Below, piece by piece: positions 1 through 6,285 of a stretch of DNA of 12,283 bases; positions within the stretch are counted from its first letter, which is position 1, and the number at the start of each line of letters is the position of its first letter. Below the pieces are notes generated by a model that was given only the letters and a program-made list of their open reading frames with translations, searched no databases and was not told the DNA's origin. This DNA comes from Gammaproteobacteria bacterium. Lineage in GTDB: Bacteria; Pseudomonadota; Gammaproteobacteria; Thiohalomonadales; Thiohalomonadaceae. Both the position numbers and the translations under genes were made by a program. The stretch lies in the NCBI GenBank assembly GCA_015232955.1, contig JADFYS010000033.1:1-12283 (forward strand), written 5' to 3'.

Positions 1-102
1 TAAACAGAGGTCAAATCACGCTTAACTATAAGCTTTTGTTTATATAACATCATTTTCCATCAAAGCCTATTAAAGAAGTTCAACCTGTTTATGACTCTCA
101 GT

Positions 103-137
103 AGTGGCCATTTTAATAGAGATCCCTAAAATCCACT
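103..137. repeat. Imperfect inverted repeat
   Basis: The left arm AGTGG-CC-ATTTTA (103-115) pairs with TAAAATCCACT (127-137), leaving a two-base CC bulge and an 11-base loop. The plus strand continues G-TTTT, so it could be a weak rho-independent terminator for a gene left of the window, but the stem is AT-rich and the T run is short. Chance cannot be excluded. Confidence 0.25.
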
Positions 138-146
138 GTTTTCGAT

Positions 147-159
147 TGTCTTGGGTATA
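147..159 (+). repeat. 13-base intergenic motif, copy 1
   Basis: TGTCTTGGGTATA differs from the consensus TATCTTGGGTATA at one position. It is one of five copies in the window, all outside the coding regions I accept. Confidence 0.45.
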
Positions 160-396
160 AATCTCATCGCAAACATTTTCAGGCCAACGCTGCCGTGACG
201 CCTTTGTCCTGCCGTCATGTCAACACCATTTTTCTAATAATAATAGATGGTTCTCTCCCAATCTTAAACCAATAGGTAAAGAAATAAAAGCGGGTTCTGC
301 CAAAAAACTGGGGCGGGATGGCAAAACAGACACCACGGGTATGTTAAGTCTGTGGTTACTGGCAGGCGGTGGTATCCCTGAACCAGTGTTTCCAAC

Positions 397-409
397 TATC
401 TTGGATATA
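397..409 (+). repeat. 13-base intergenic motif, copy 2
   Basis: TATCTTGGATATA has one mismatch to the consensus. With flanks (394-410) it matches the reverse complement of 4263-4279 at 16 of 17 bases, so the shared unit is longer than the 13-base core for this pair. Confidence 0.5.
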
Positions 410-446
410 GCGTCATCTGCCTGCACAGATAGCTGTCATCCACTTA

Positions 447-475
447 TTGGGGTTTTTACCTATTTTGGGTATAGT
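447..475 (+). promoter_or_regulatory. Candidate sigma70 promoter of the SDR gene
   Basis: A weak -35 box TTGGGG (447-452) lies 17 bases from a good -10 box TATAGT (470-475). Transcription would begin near 482 and give a leader of about 28 bases before the ATG at 510, with AGGAAG at 503-508 as ribosome binding site. The -10 box overlaps copy 3 of the 13-base motif. The call rests only on pattern and position. Confidence 0.4.
461..473 (+). repeat. 13-base intergenic motif, copy 3
   Basis: TATTTTGGGTATA has one mismatch to the consensus. Its last four bases form part of the candidate -10 box (470-475) of the promoter in front of the short-chain dehydrogenase gene. Confidence 0.45.
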
Positions 476-509
476 GTCCAAGTTTCTACTCTATGACCAT
501 TCAGGAAGA

Positions 510-1379
510 ATGACACCCCGCCAACTCCCCACCCGCGAACCCTCTATTCTCATCACCGGCTGTTCCAGCGGGATCGGCTACTCTACCGCCCACGCCCTTC
601 ACCTTCGCGGTTACCGTGTCTTCGCCTCTGCGCGTAACCCCGCTGATGTCACCACACTGAAAGAGGAGGGGCTGGAGGCGCTGCAGCTCGATCTCAACTC
701 TAGCCAATCGATCTCTGCAGCGGTCGCAGAAGTGTTGGAGAGAACCAATGGTCAGCTCTTTGCCCTGTTTAATAACGGCGCTTTTGGCCAACCCGGTGCT
801 GTTGAAGATCTCACCACTGAGGTGTTACGCCAGCAGTTTGAGACCAATCTCTTCGGTACCCATGAGCTGACGCGACAGATAATCCCGGTGATGCGCCGTC
901 AGGGCGGAGGGCGGATCATTCAGAACAGCTCCCTCCTTGGTCTGGTCGCTCTCCCCTTTCGCGGTGCCTATAACGCCAGTAAATATGCGCTGGAAGGGCT
1001 AAGTGATACCCTGCGACTGGAGCTGAAGGGGAGCGGAATCGATCTCATCCTAATCGAACCCGGCCCCATCACCAGTCAGTTTCGTCATAACGCACTGCAG
1101 CTGTTCCTGCAGAATATTGATACCGACAACAGCCCTTTTACTGCAACCTACCGGCAGCTACTCAACAGGCTCAACCATATTGGCCCGACGGCACCCTTTA
1201 CCCTTCCCCCGGAGGCGGTAGTTGAAAAGGTGATTCAGGCACTCGAAAGTCCCTCTCCCCGGGCGCGCTACCGCGTTACTCTGCCTACCACCCTCTTCGC
1301 CACCGCCCGTCGCCTCCTCCCAACATCCTGGCTTGATCGTCTCCTTCTTGCGGTCTCCCGTAGTGAAAACCGCCACTAG
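510..1379 (+). CDS. Short-chain dehydrogenase/reductase (SDR), YbbO-like
   Basis: This 289-residue protein is a classical SDR, an NAD(P)(H)-dependent oxidoreductase with a Rossmann fold. Visible are the cofactor motif TGCSSGIG at residues 16-23, the DL pair near 61, an NNGA variant of the NNAG motif at 88-91, the structural Asn of NLFG at 113, a catalytic Ser at 140-141, and the catalytic YNASK (Tyr154, Lys158). The EPGPI segment at 183-187 is typical after the last core strand. From memory, the region from the cofactor motif to the C-terminal 'MRYPVTL'-like segment resembles E. coli YbbO, an NADP-dependent aldehyde reductase; the substrate here is not known. The ATG at 510 is chosen because AGGAAG lies just upstream (503-508). 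A longer frame from TTG 447 would add 21 unrelated residues and begin inside the promoter. It overlaps the next gene by 17 bases or more, so the two are probably cotranscribed. Confidence 0.87.
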   Translation: MTPRQLPTREPSILITGCSSGIGYSTAHALHLRGYRVFASARNPADVTTLKEEGLEALQLDLNSSQSISAAVAEVLERTNGQLFALFNNGAFGQPGAVEDLTTEVLRQQFETNLFGTHELTRQIIPVMRRQGGGRIIQNSSLLGLVALPFRGAYNASKYALEGLSDTLRLELKGSGIDLILIEPGPITSQFRHNALQLFLQNIDTDNSPFTATYRQLLNRLNHIGPTAPFTLPPEAVVEKVIQALESPSPRARYRVTLPTTLFATARRLLPTSWLDRLLLAVSRSENRH

Positions 1380-2199
1380 CTGCAAGTCAACGCGCAAATA
1401 CCACGGCGTTCTCCTCTACTCCACCAGCGATGAGTGGGGGCCGATTGAGGTGGTAGAGAGCGCAACGGAGCGCAGCCTCCACTTTGGAACAGCCGCCAAA
1501 CAGAGCGCCTACTTCTTCAATAATCCTCAGGCACTGGCTCTAAACTACACCCAGTCGATGCTTGCAACCCTCCTCTTCTTACCCGAGCCGCAGCGGGTTC
1601 TCCACATCGGTCTCGGAGGGGGGTCGCTGCTCCGTTTTCTTCATCACCACTATCCACAGCTTCAACAAGAGGTGGTGGAGCTCCGCCCTGCAGTCTATCG
1701 CGTCGCCAAACGCTTTTTCGCCTGCCCGGAGGCGGCGGAGATCACGCTTCACCTTGACCCTGTGGAGCGGTTCTGCTTCCTCCACGGTCGTCATCTCCAG
1801 CACCGTTTTGATCTCATTCTAGTGGACGCCTTTGACGCCGATGGTCTTAGCAGTGAACTTAACGATCCCCACCTCATGCGCCAGTTCCACAGCTTTCTCA
1901 GTCCGAGCGGCGTCTTGGGGATCAACCTCTGGAGCAACCGCAGCTCCGCCGTAAACGATCTTATCGCGGTGATTAAGCAGCAGTTTGCTGGAGATCTGCT
2001 CCGTCTCGATGTCCCTGATAAAGGGAATCAGGTGGTCATTGCGGGGCAGAGACTCTCCTTCAACGGTTGTGAAGAACGGGCGGAGTATTTACAGCGGAGG
2101 ATTGCGCTCCCTTTTCCCGACATGGTAGAGCGACTTCTCCGTCTCAATTTTCAGGCCAACCTTGAGCGGGCCGTTGCCGGCAACGCTACTCCTTTTTAA
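1363..2199 (+). CDS. Spermidine-synthase-like protein (SAM-dependent fold)
   Basis: The product, about 278 residues from GTG 1363, has the Rossmann-like domain of the spermidine synthase family. The nucleotide-binding glycine motif HIGLGGGSL is at residues 81-89, the acidic VELRP at 105-109, and LVDAFDADG (Asp155, Asp158) at 153-161, matching in position the DxxD catalytic segment of polyamine synthases. The N-terminal beta domain is short and the usual substrate-gating motifs of true SpeE are not evident, so aminopropyl transfer is uncertain; it may be one of the many bacterial paralogues of unknown reaction. No ATG exists near the 5' end. GTG 1363 gives a 17-base overlap with the SDR gene; TTG 1333 is the alternative and would overlap by 47. 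Neither has a clear ribosome binding site, so translation may depend on coupling. The 3' end overlaps glmU by 14 bases. Confidence 0.78.
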   Translation: MKTATSCKSTRKYHGVLLYSTSDEWGPIEVVESATERSLHFGTAAKQSAYFFNNPQALALNYTQSMLATLLFLPEPQRVLHIGLGGGSLLRFLHHHYPQLQQEVVELRPAVYRVAKRFFACPEAAEITLHLDPVERFCFLHGRHLQHRFDLILVDAFDADGLSSELNDPHLMRQFHSFLSPSGVLGINLWSNRSSAVNDLIAVIKQQFAGDLLRLDVPDKGNQVVIAGQRLSFNGCEERAEYLQRRIALPFPDMVERLLRLNFQANLERAVAGNATPF

Positions 2200-3565
2200 C
2201 CTCTTTCGTCGCTCTTCTCCAACCTTGGATGCTCTTCTGCGGTGAGCGGCTGAGGGTAAGGGTATCATCTGGGGTGTCTTGAGTGATGGTGGACCCTGCT
2301 CCAATCGTCGCGTTTGCGCCGACAGTGACCGGAGCCACCAGCTGAGTATCCGAGCCGATAAAGGCTCCATCTCCTATCACGGTCTTGTGTTTGGCGGCAC
2401 CATCGTAGTTGCAGGTGATTGTTCCGGCGCCGACATTGACCCCATCGCCCATCTCGGTATCCCCGATATAACTGAGGTGGTTCACTTTTGAACCCACACC
2501 GACGCGACTCTTCTTAATCTCGACAAAGTTTCCCACCTTCGCCCCTGTTGCAAGGACGGTTCCGGGGCGAATTCGCGCAAAGGGGCCGATGAGACACCCT
2601 GCAGCGATTTGAGCATCATCGATGATCGACATCGGTTCAACCACGACGCCTTGCCCAAGATCGCTATTGCGAATAATCGAGTTGGCGCCAATAACGCAGT
2701 GCGAAGCGATGGTCACCTCCCCTTCAAGGATCACATTGCAGTCTATCGTCACATCGGGACTGATCTCCACCCGGCCTCTCACCTCCAGCCTTGTGGGATC
2801 GCGAAGGGTGACCCCCTGTTCCATGAGTGCGTGAGCAGTGCGCTGCTGGTAGACCCGTTCCAGTTGCGCCAGCTGCACCCGACTATTGACCCCTGCCACC
2901 TCATCGCTATCACCAATACAGATCCCGTTTACCTCAACCCCATCGCCAACAGCGAGGGCGATGATATCCGTCAGATAGTACTCTCCCTGTGCGTTATTGG
3001 GGGTCAGCTGGGAGATCCAGCGTCGCGCCAACGCTGCAGGGAGGGCCATGATACCGCTATTGATCTCTGAAATCTCGCGTTGCGCCGCGGTCGCATCCCT
3101 CTCTTCAACAATGGCGACCACATCCCCTTCGTCATTACGGACAATCCTGCCGTAGCCGCGAGGCTCCTCAAGCTTCACCGTCAGCAGTGCCAGACCTTGT
3201 TCCGCGCAGTGAATCAGTTTCTCCAGGGTTTTAGGTTGAATAAGGGGTACATCCCCATAGAGAATCAGCAGGGTCGCCTCATCATCGACGGCGGGGAGTA
3301 CCTTCGCCACGGCGTCTCCTGTTCCGCGCTGCTCCAGCTGCTCAACCCAATGCAGCGTTGTGCCATGGATTGCCTCTTTTACCTGATCACCACCATGGCC
3401 ATAAACGAGGTGAATCGCCTGAGGTGAGGTGCTCTCTGCCGCCGCAATAACATGAGCAAGGAGTGGCAATCCGCCAAGGGGGTGGAGCACCTTGGGCAGG
3501 GTTGAGCGCATCCGCGTCCCCCTCCCTGCGGCGAGAATTGCGACCTCAATCTTTTGCTGTTCCAT
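2186..3565 (-). CDS. glmU: Bifunctional UDP-GlcNAc pyrophosphorylase / GlcN-1-P acetyltransferase
   Basis: GlmU acetylates glucosamine-1-phosphate and then couples it to UTP, making cytoplasmic UDP-GlcNAc for peptidoglycan and lipopolysaccharide. The 459-residue product is full length (456 in E. coli). The N-terminal uridylyltransferase shows LAAGRGTRM (11-19), Lys25, QRGTGDA (79-85), YGDVPL with Asp105, and Asn227 as the second metal ligand. The C-terminal half is a left-handed beta helix of hexapeptide repeats, with the catalytic His at 363 in KVNHLSYIGD and NYDG at 386-389. The frame is open much further upstream, but ATG 3565 is chosen because the family N-terminus begins there and GAGAGG precedes it by about 8 bases. 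The gene follows the FKBP gene by 34 bases and is probably cotranscribed with it. glmS, a frequent downstream neighbour, is absent; a convergent gene occupies that position. Confidence 0.97.
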   Translation of the reverse strand: MEQQKIEVAILAAGRGTRMRSTLPKVLHPLGGLPLLAHVIAAAESTSPQAIHLVYGHGGDQVKEAIHGTTLHWVEQLEQRGTGDAVAKVLPAVDDEATLLILYGDVPLIQPKTLEKLIHCAEQGLALLTVKLEEPRGYGRIVRNDEGDVVAIVEERDATAAQREISEINSGIMALPAALARRWISQLTPNNAQGEYYLTDIIALAVGDGVEVNGICIGDSDEVAGVNSRVQLAQLERVYQQRTAHALMEQGVTLRDPTRLEVRGRVEISPDVTIDCNVILEGEVTIASHCVIGANSIIRNSDLGQGVVVEPMSIIDDAQIAAGCLIGPFARIRPGTVLATGAKVGNFVEIKKSRVGVGSKVNHLSYIGDTEMGDGVNVGAGTITCNYDGAAKHKTVIGDGAFIGSDTQLVAPVTVGANATIGAGSTITQDTPDDTLTLSRSPQKSIQGWRRATKEVKKE

Positions 3566-3599
3566 AGACGGCACCTCTCGGTAGTGAGTCGATCTTGAG

Positions 3600-4103
3600 C
3601 TAGTGAAGCGTGCCACCACCGCTGGTGGGTAGAGCGCCCCCCGGAGTGCGATCCACGCCGTTTTGCAGCTCCGCCGCTGTCGGTTGGCGAATGGAGTCGA
3701 TCTTGATGCGAAAGGTGATATCTTTTCCGGCAAAGGGGTGGTTACCATCAAGCGTGATCGTTGACGCATCGATCTTGGTGACCACAAATTTGCGCACCTC
3801 TCCCCCCTCATTCTGAAATTCCGCTTCCGCCCCTAACTGATGGTAGATCGCGGGAACATTCTCTCTCTTGTCGGCAAAAATGAGTGCCGGATCCACTTCG
3901 CCAAACCCTTCGGCTGGGTTCAACTCCACCACCAACTGCTCGCCAACACTCCTTCCTTCGAGTGCAGCCTCCACCTTATGGAGCAGCCCACTATCTTCGC
4001 CATAGAGAATATTGACCGGAAGATCGATCCGCTCAATCATCTCGCCACCACTCTCTACCGAGTAGGTGACCGCTACTACCACACCTTTTTCTACCTTGGT
4101 CAT
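3600..4103 (-). CDS. FKBP-type peptidyl-prolyl isomerase, SlyD-like
   Basis: This 167-residue protein is a cytoplasmic FKBP-type proline isomerase with the insert-in-flap chaperone layout of the SlyD/SlpA group. The FKBP start VVVAVTYSVES (8-18) is followed by ILYGEDSGLLHKVEAALEG (32-50), an insert domain at about 70-118, and the diagnostic return motif LDGNHPFAGKD (118-128). The C-terminus ends in a Gly/Thr-rich tail with a single His. The His/Cys-rich metal-binding tail of E. coli SlyD is missing, so a role in nickel delivery is unlikely from this protein alone. ATG 4103 is chosen because AGGA lies six bases upstream and the family start follows; an in-frame ATG at 4157 would add 18 unrelated residues and cross the promoter. 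The gene lies between the atp terminator and glmU, an unusual place for it. Confidence 0.88.
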   Translation of the reverse strand: MTKVEKGVVVAVTYSVESGGEMIERIDLPVNILYGEDSGLLHKVEAALEGRSVGEQLVVELNPAEGFGEVDPALIFADKRENVPAIYHQLGAEAEFQNEGGEVRKFVVTKIDASTITLDGNHPFAGKDITFRIKIDSIRQPTAAELQNGVDRTPGGALPTSGGGTLH

Positions 4104-4124
4104 TGTCAATCCTGTCTGAATTAT

Positions 4125-4152
4125 ATTGTATGCGTTAATATTTTTGATGTAA
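4125..4152 (-). promoter_or_regulatory. Candidate promoter for the FKBP-glmU unit
   Basis: Read on the minus strand, TTACAT (4152-4147) is followed after 16 bases by TACAAT (4130-4125). An overlapping TATAAT (4125-4120) and an upstream TTGAGT (4157-4152) offer alternative pairings. The region is very AT-rich and lies directly before the FKBP gene and beyond the atp terminator, as expected for an independent transcript. Confidence 0.45.
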
Positions 4153-4214
4153 CTCAAACTACTGGCACTGAAAAGGGGAGGGGAGAGGTTGCCAATGACG
4201 ATCCCGACAATAAG

Positions 4215-4243
4215 AAAAAAGGGACAGGTTTTGGCCTGTCCCT
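4215..4243 (-). terminator. Intrinsic terminator of the atp operon
   Basis: On the minus strand GGGACAGG (4242-4235), a six-base loop and CCTGTCCC (4228-4221) form a perfect 8-bp GC-rich stem, extended by one A-T pair. Six T follow at 4220-4215. It lies about 90 bases past the atpC stop codon, in the right orientation to end the atp transcript before the FKBP promoter. Confidence 0.88.
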
Positions 4244-4263
4244 CTTCAGGATCGGGGATCTGC

Positions 4264-4309
4264 TATACCCAAGATAGTTAGAACCAGCGCTTTAGGTATC
4301 TTGAGTATA
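4264..4309. repeat. Inverted pair of the 13-base motif (REP-like palindrome)
   Basis: TATACCCAAGATA (4264-4276) and TATCTTGAGTATA (4297-4309) are inverted copies with one mismatch, separated by 20 bases that include AGCGCT. They could form a 13-bp stem. The element sits between the atpC stop codon and the terminator, where REP-like hairpins are often found and can protect mRNA 3' ends. The left arm, read as its reverse complement, is the only exact consensus copy in the window. Confidence 0.6.
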
Positions 4310-4331
4310 AAGTTAGGGTTGGAGGAGAGCT

Positions 4332-4775
4332 CTAACCCCTGCCTCTCCCCCCTTTCATCTTGCGTCGGAGATCTTCGACCGTTTTGAGCTGAGCCACCGC
4401 TTTCGCCAACTCGATCTGCGCTCTGGCGTAATCAAACTCTCCTTGGTGCGAACCTTCCATCACCTCTTCAGCCCGTTTAATCGCCTCTTCTGCTGCGGCA
4501 GTATCGATATCCTTGGCCCGCATCGCGGTATCTGCAAGAATTGTCACCACATGTGGCTGAATCTCAAGAATGCCACCAGAGACATAGAAGAACTGCTCCT
4601 TGCCCTCTTCGATTACCAGTTTGACCTCACCCGGCTTCAGCTGGGTTAGGAGCTGGGTATGTCGAGGGTAGATTCCTAGCTCACCCATTCTCCCGGGGGC
4701 GTAGACCTGCTCCACGGTGCCGTCGAAGATCGAGCCTTCAGCACTGACAATATGGGCGTGCATGGTTATCGCCAT
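4332..4775 (-). CDS. atpC: ATP synthase F1 epsilon subunit
   Basis: The epsilon subunit belongs to the F1 central stalk, links gamma to the c-ring and can inhibit ATP hydrolysis through its C-terminal helices. The 147-residue product has the N-terminal beta sandwich (HAHIVSAEGSIFDG, LGIYPRHTQLLTQLKPGEV, SGGILEIQPHVVTILADTA) and a C-terminal helical hairpin with EFDYARAQIELAKA, then a basic glycine-rich end. ATG 4775 has GGAGAGA a few bases upstream; an in-frame Met at residue 5 is less likely. It is the last atp gene, 37 bases after atpD and followed by a palindrome and terminator. Confidence 0.96.
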   Translation of the reverse strand: MAITMHAHIVSAEGSIFDGTVEQVYAPGRMGELGIYPRHTQLLTQLKPGEVKLVIEEGKEQFFYVSGGILEIQPHVVTILADTAMRAKDIDTAAAEEAIKRAEEVMEGSHQGEFDYARAQIELAKAVAQLKTVEDLRRKMKGGRGRG

Positions 4776-4812
4776 AACTTCTCTCCGGAGCTGTTGCTAC
4801 TGTTATGAATGG

Positions 4813-6189
4813 TTAGAGTGTTTTCGCTTTTTCGACCGCTTCTTCAATGGAGCCGACCATGTAGAACGCCTGCTCTGGAAGGTGATCGTATTCGCCATTC
4901 ACTATCGCCTTAAAACCGGTAATCGTGTCTTTAAGCGAGACATATTTTCCCGGGGAGCCGGTAAACACCTCGGCAACAAAGAACGGCTGTGAGAGGAAGC
5001 GCTGAATTTTGCGTGCACGCGACACTGCAAGTTTGTCATCTTCGGACAGCTCGTCCATCCCGAGAATGGCGATAATATCGCGCAACTCCTTATAACGCTG
5101 GAGAGTCGACTGTACTGAACGCGCCACAGTGTAGTGCTCTTCACCGATCTCCAGGGGATCGAGGATGCGCGAGGTTGAATCGAGCGGATCCACCGCTGGA
5201 TAGATCCCAAGCTCTGCAACCTGACGCGAAAGTACCAGAGTCGCATCAAGGTGGGCAAAGGTGGTGGCAGGTGAGGGATCTGTCAGGTCATCTGCAGGGA
5301 CATAGACTGCCTGGAAAGAGGTGATCGATCCGGTTTTGGTTGAGGTGATTCGCTCTTGCAGCGCCCCCATCTCTTCCGCCAGTGTCGGTTGGTAGCCTAC
5401 CGCAGATGGCATCCGTCCCAATAGCGCCGAGACCTCTGTTCCTGCAAGTGTGTAGCGATAGATGTTGTCGATAAACATCAGAACATCTGAACCTTGATCG
5501 CGGAAATATTCTGCCATGGTGAGACCTGTCAGCGCGACACGCAAACGGTTTCCGGGAGGCTCGTTCATCTGGCCATAGACCAGCGCTACCTTATCCAGTA
5601 CGCCACCTTCCGACATTTCGTGATAGAAGTCATTCCCCTCACGGGTACGCTCGCCGACACCGGCAAAGACGGAAGAACCGGAGTGTTCTACCGCAATATT
5701 ACGGATCAACTCCATCAGAGTGACGGTCTTGCCAACACCGGCACCGCCAAAGAGTCCGATTTTTCCCCCTTTGGCGATAGGCATCACGAGATCGATGACC
5801 TTAATCCCGGTCTCCAGCACCTCAACCCCGGTAGACTGTTCGGCATAGGTGGGTGGTTTACGGTGGATCGGCATCCGCTCATCGGTCTCAATCGGCCCAG
5901 CTTCATCCACTGGATTACCGAGTACATCCATAATTCGACCCAGAGTCGCTTTCCCCACAGGAACGCTGATGGCGGTACCACTATTCATGGTCTCCATTCC
6001 CCGTCGCAAGCCATCTGTCGATCCCATGGCGATGGCACGGACGACCCCATCTCCCAACTGCTGCTGTACCTCGAGGGTGAGATCTACCTCCCCTACATTC
6101 AGAGCATCATAAATTCTCGGCAGGGAATCCCGTGGAAATGCGACATCGACCACCGCACCAATGATTTGAACAATTTTTCCTGAACTCAT
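4813..6189 (-). CDS. atpD: ATP synthase F1 beta subunit (catalytic)
   Basis: Beta carries the catalytic nucleotide sites of F1 and converts ADP and phosphate to ATP as gamma turns. The 458-residue protein has the Walker A motif GGAGVGKT (148-155), GVGERTREGNDF with the catalytic Glu180 and Arg181, the Walker B strand MFIDNIYR, the highly conserved ALLGRMPSAVGYQPTL segment, and DELSEDD, the counterpart of DELSEED in the lever that pushes gamma. Length and all visible active residues match the E. coli protein. The ribosome binding site is modest (AGG about ten bases before ATG 6189). It follows atpG after 96 bases, the widest spacing inside this operon. Confidence 0.98.
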   Translation of the reverse strand: MSSGKIVQIIGAVVDVAFPRDSLPRIYDALNVGEVDLTLEVQQQLGDGVVRAIAMGSTDGLRRGMETMNSGTAISVPVGKATLGRIMDVLGNPVDEAGPIETDERMPIHRKPPTYAEQSTGVEVLETGIKVIDLVMPIAKGGKIGLFGGAGVGKTVTLMELIRNIAVEHSGSSVFAGVGERTREGNDFYHEMSEGGVLDKVALVYGQMNEPPGNRLRVALTGLTMAEYFRDQGSDVLMFIDNIYRYTLAGTEVSALLGRMPSAVGYQPTLAEEMGALQERITSTKTGSITSFQAVYVPADDLTDPSPATTFAHLDATLVLSRQVAELGIYPAVDPLDSTSRILDPLEIGEEHYTVARSVQSTLQRYKELRDIIAILGMDELSEDDKLAVSRARKIQRFLSQPFFVAEVFTGSPGKYVSLKDTITGFKAIVNGEYDHLPEQAFYMVGSIEEAVEKAKTL

Positions 6190-6215
6190 CAGCTATACCT
6201 ATTTTCAGTTCACTA

Positions 6216-6239
6216 AATTTATAAATTCTCTGCACAGAG
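6216..6239. repeat. Two adjoining small palindromes in the atpG-atpD gap
   Basis: AATTTATAAATT (6216-6227) is a perfect 12-base palindrome, directly followed by CTCTG-CA-CAGAG (6228-6239). They lie within the 96-base space before atpD. They could be a minor control or mRNA processing site, but short AT palindromes are common and no function is shown. Confidence 0.25.
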
Positions 6240-6285
6240 GGTAGTGGTCTCACCCTAACCCGACTCTGCCCGCCCTGTTTACACT

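Larger units (their letters stand above)
1..509. other. AT-rich stretch without a convincing gene
   Basis: This 509-base stretch before the first plus-strand gene is visibly richer in A and T than the genes that follow. It carries three one-mismatch copies of TATCTTGGGTATA (147-159, 397-409, 461-473), an imperfect inverted repeat at 103-137 and a likely promoter at 447-475. Open frames exist on both strands in the middle: minus 220-426 (68 codons), and plus 161-496, whose first ATG is at 341. Neither looks like a known family or has a clear ribosome binding site. It may be the remains of a decayed gene or element, but nothing in it proves that. Confidence 0.6.

Noticed and set aside
1..53. 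Minus-strand frame starting ATG-ATG at 53 and open to the window edge
   Set aside because: Only 17 codons are visible, with just a GGAAA directly before the start; too little to call a gene.
341..496. Plus-strand 51-codon frame starting ATG 341
   Set aside because: No clear ribosome binding site and no recognisable features; it overlaps the candidate SDR promoter and two motif copies.
2609..3070. Plus-strand frame of 153 codons opposite glmU
   Set aside because: Antisense shadow of the glmU hexapeptide-repeat and linker region.
3566..3811. Longer glmU start at 3811
   Set aside because: It would overlap most of the FKBP gene's 3' half and add 82 residues unrelated to GlmU; ATG 3565 fits the family start and has a good ribosome binding site.
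5494..6183. Plus-strand frame of 229 codons opposite atpD
   Set aside because: Wholly antisense to a fully conserved atpD; the peptide resembles no family and has no ribosome binding site I trust. Long antisense frames are common opposite conserved GC-rich genes.
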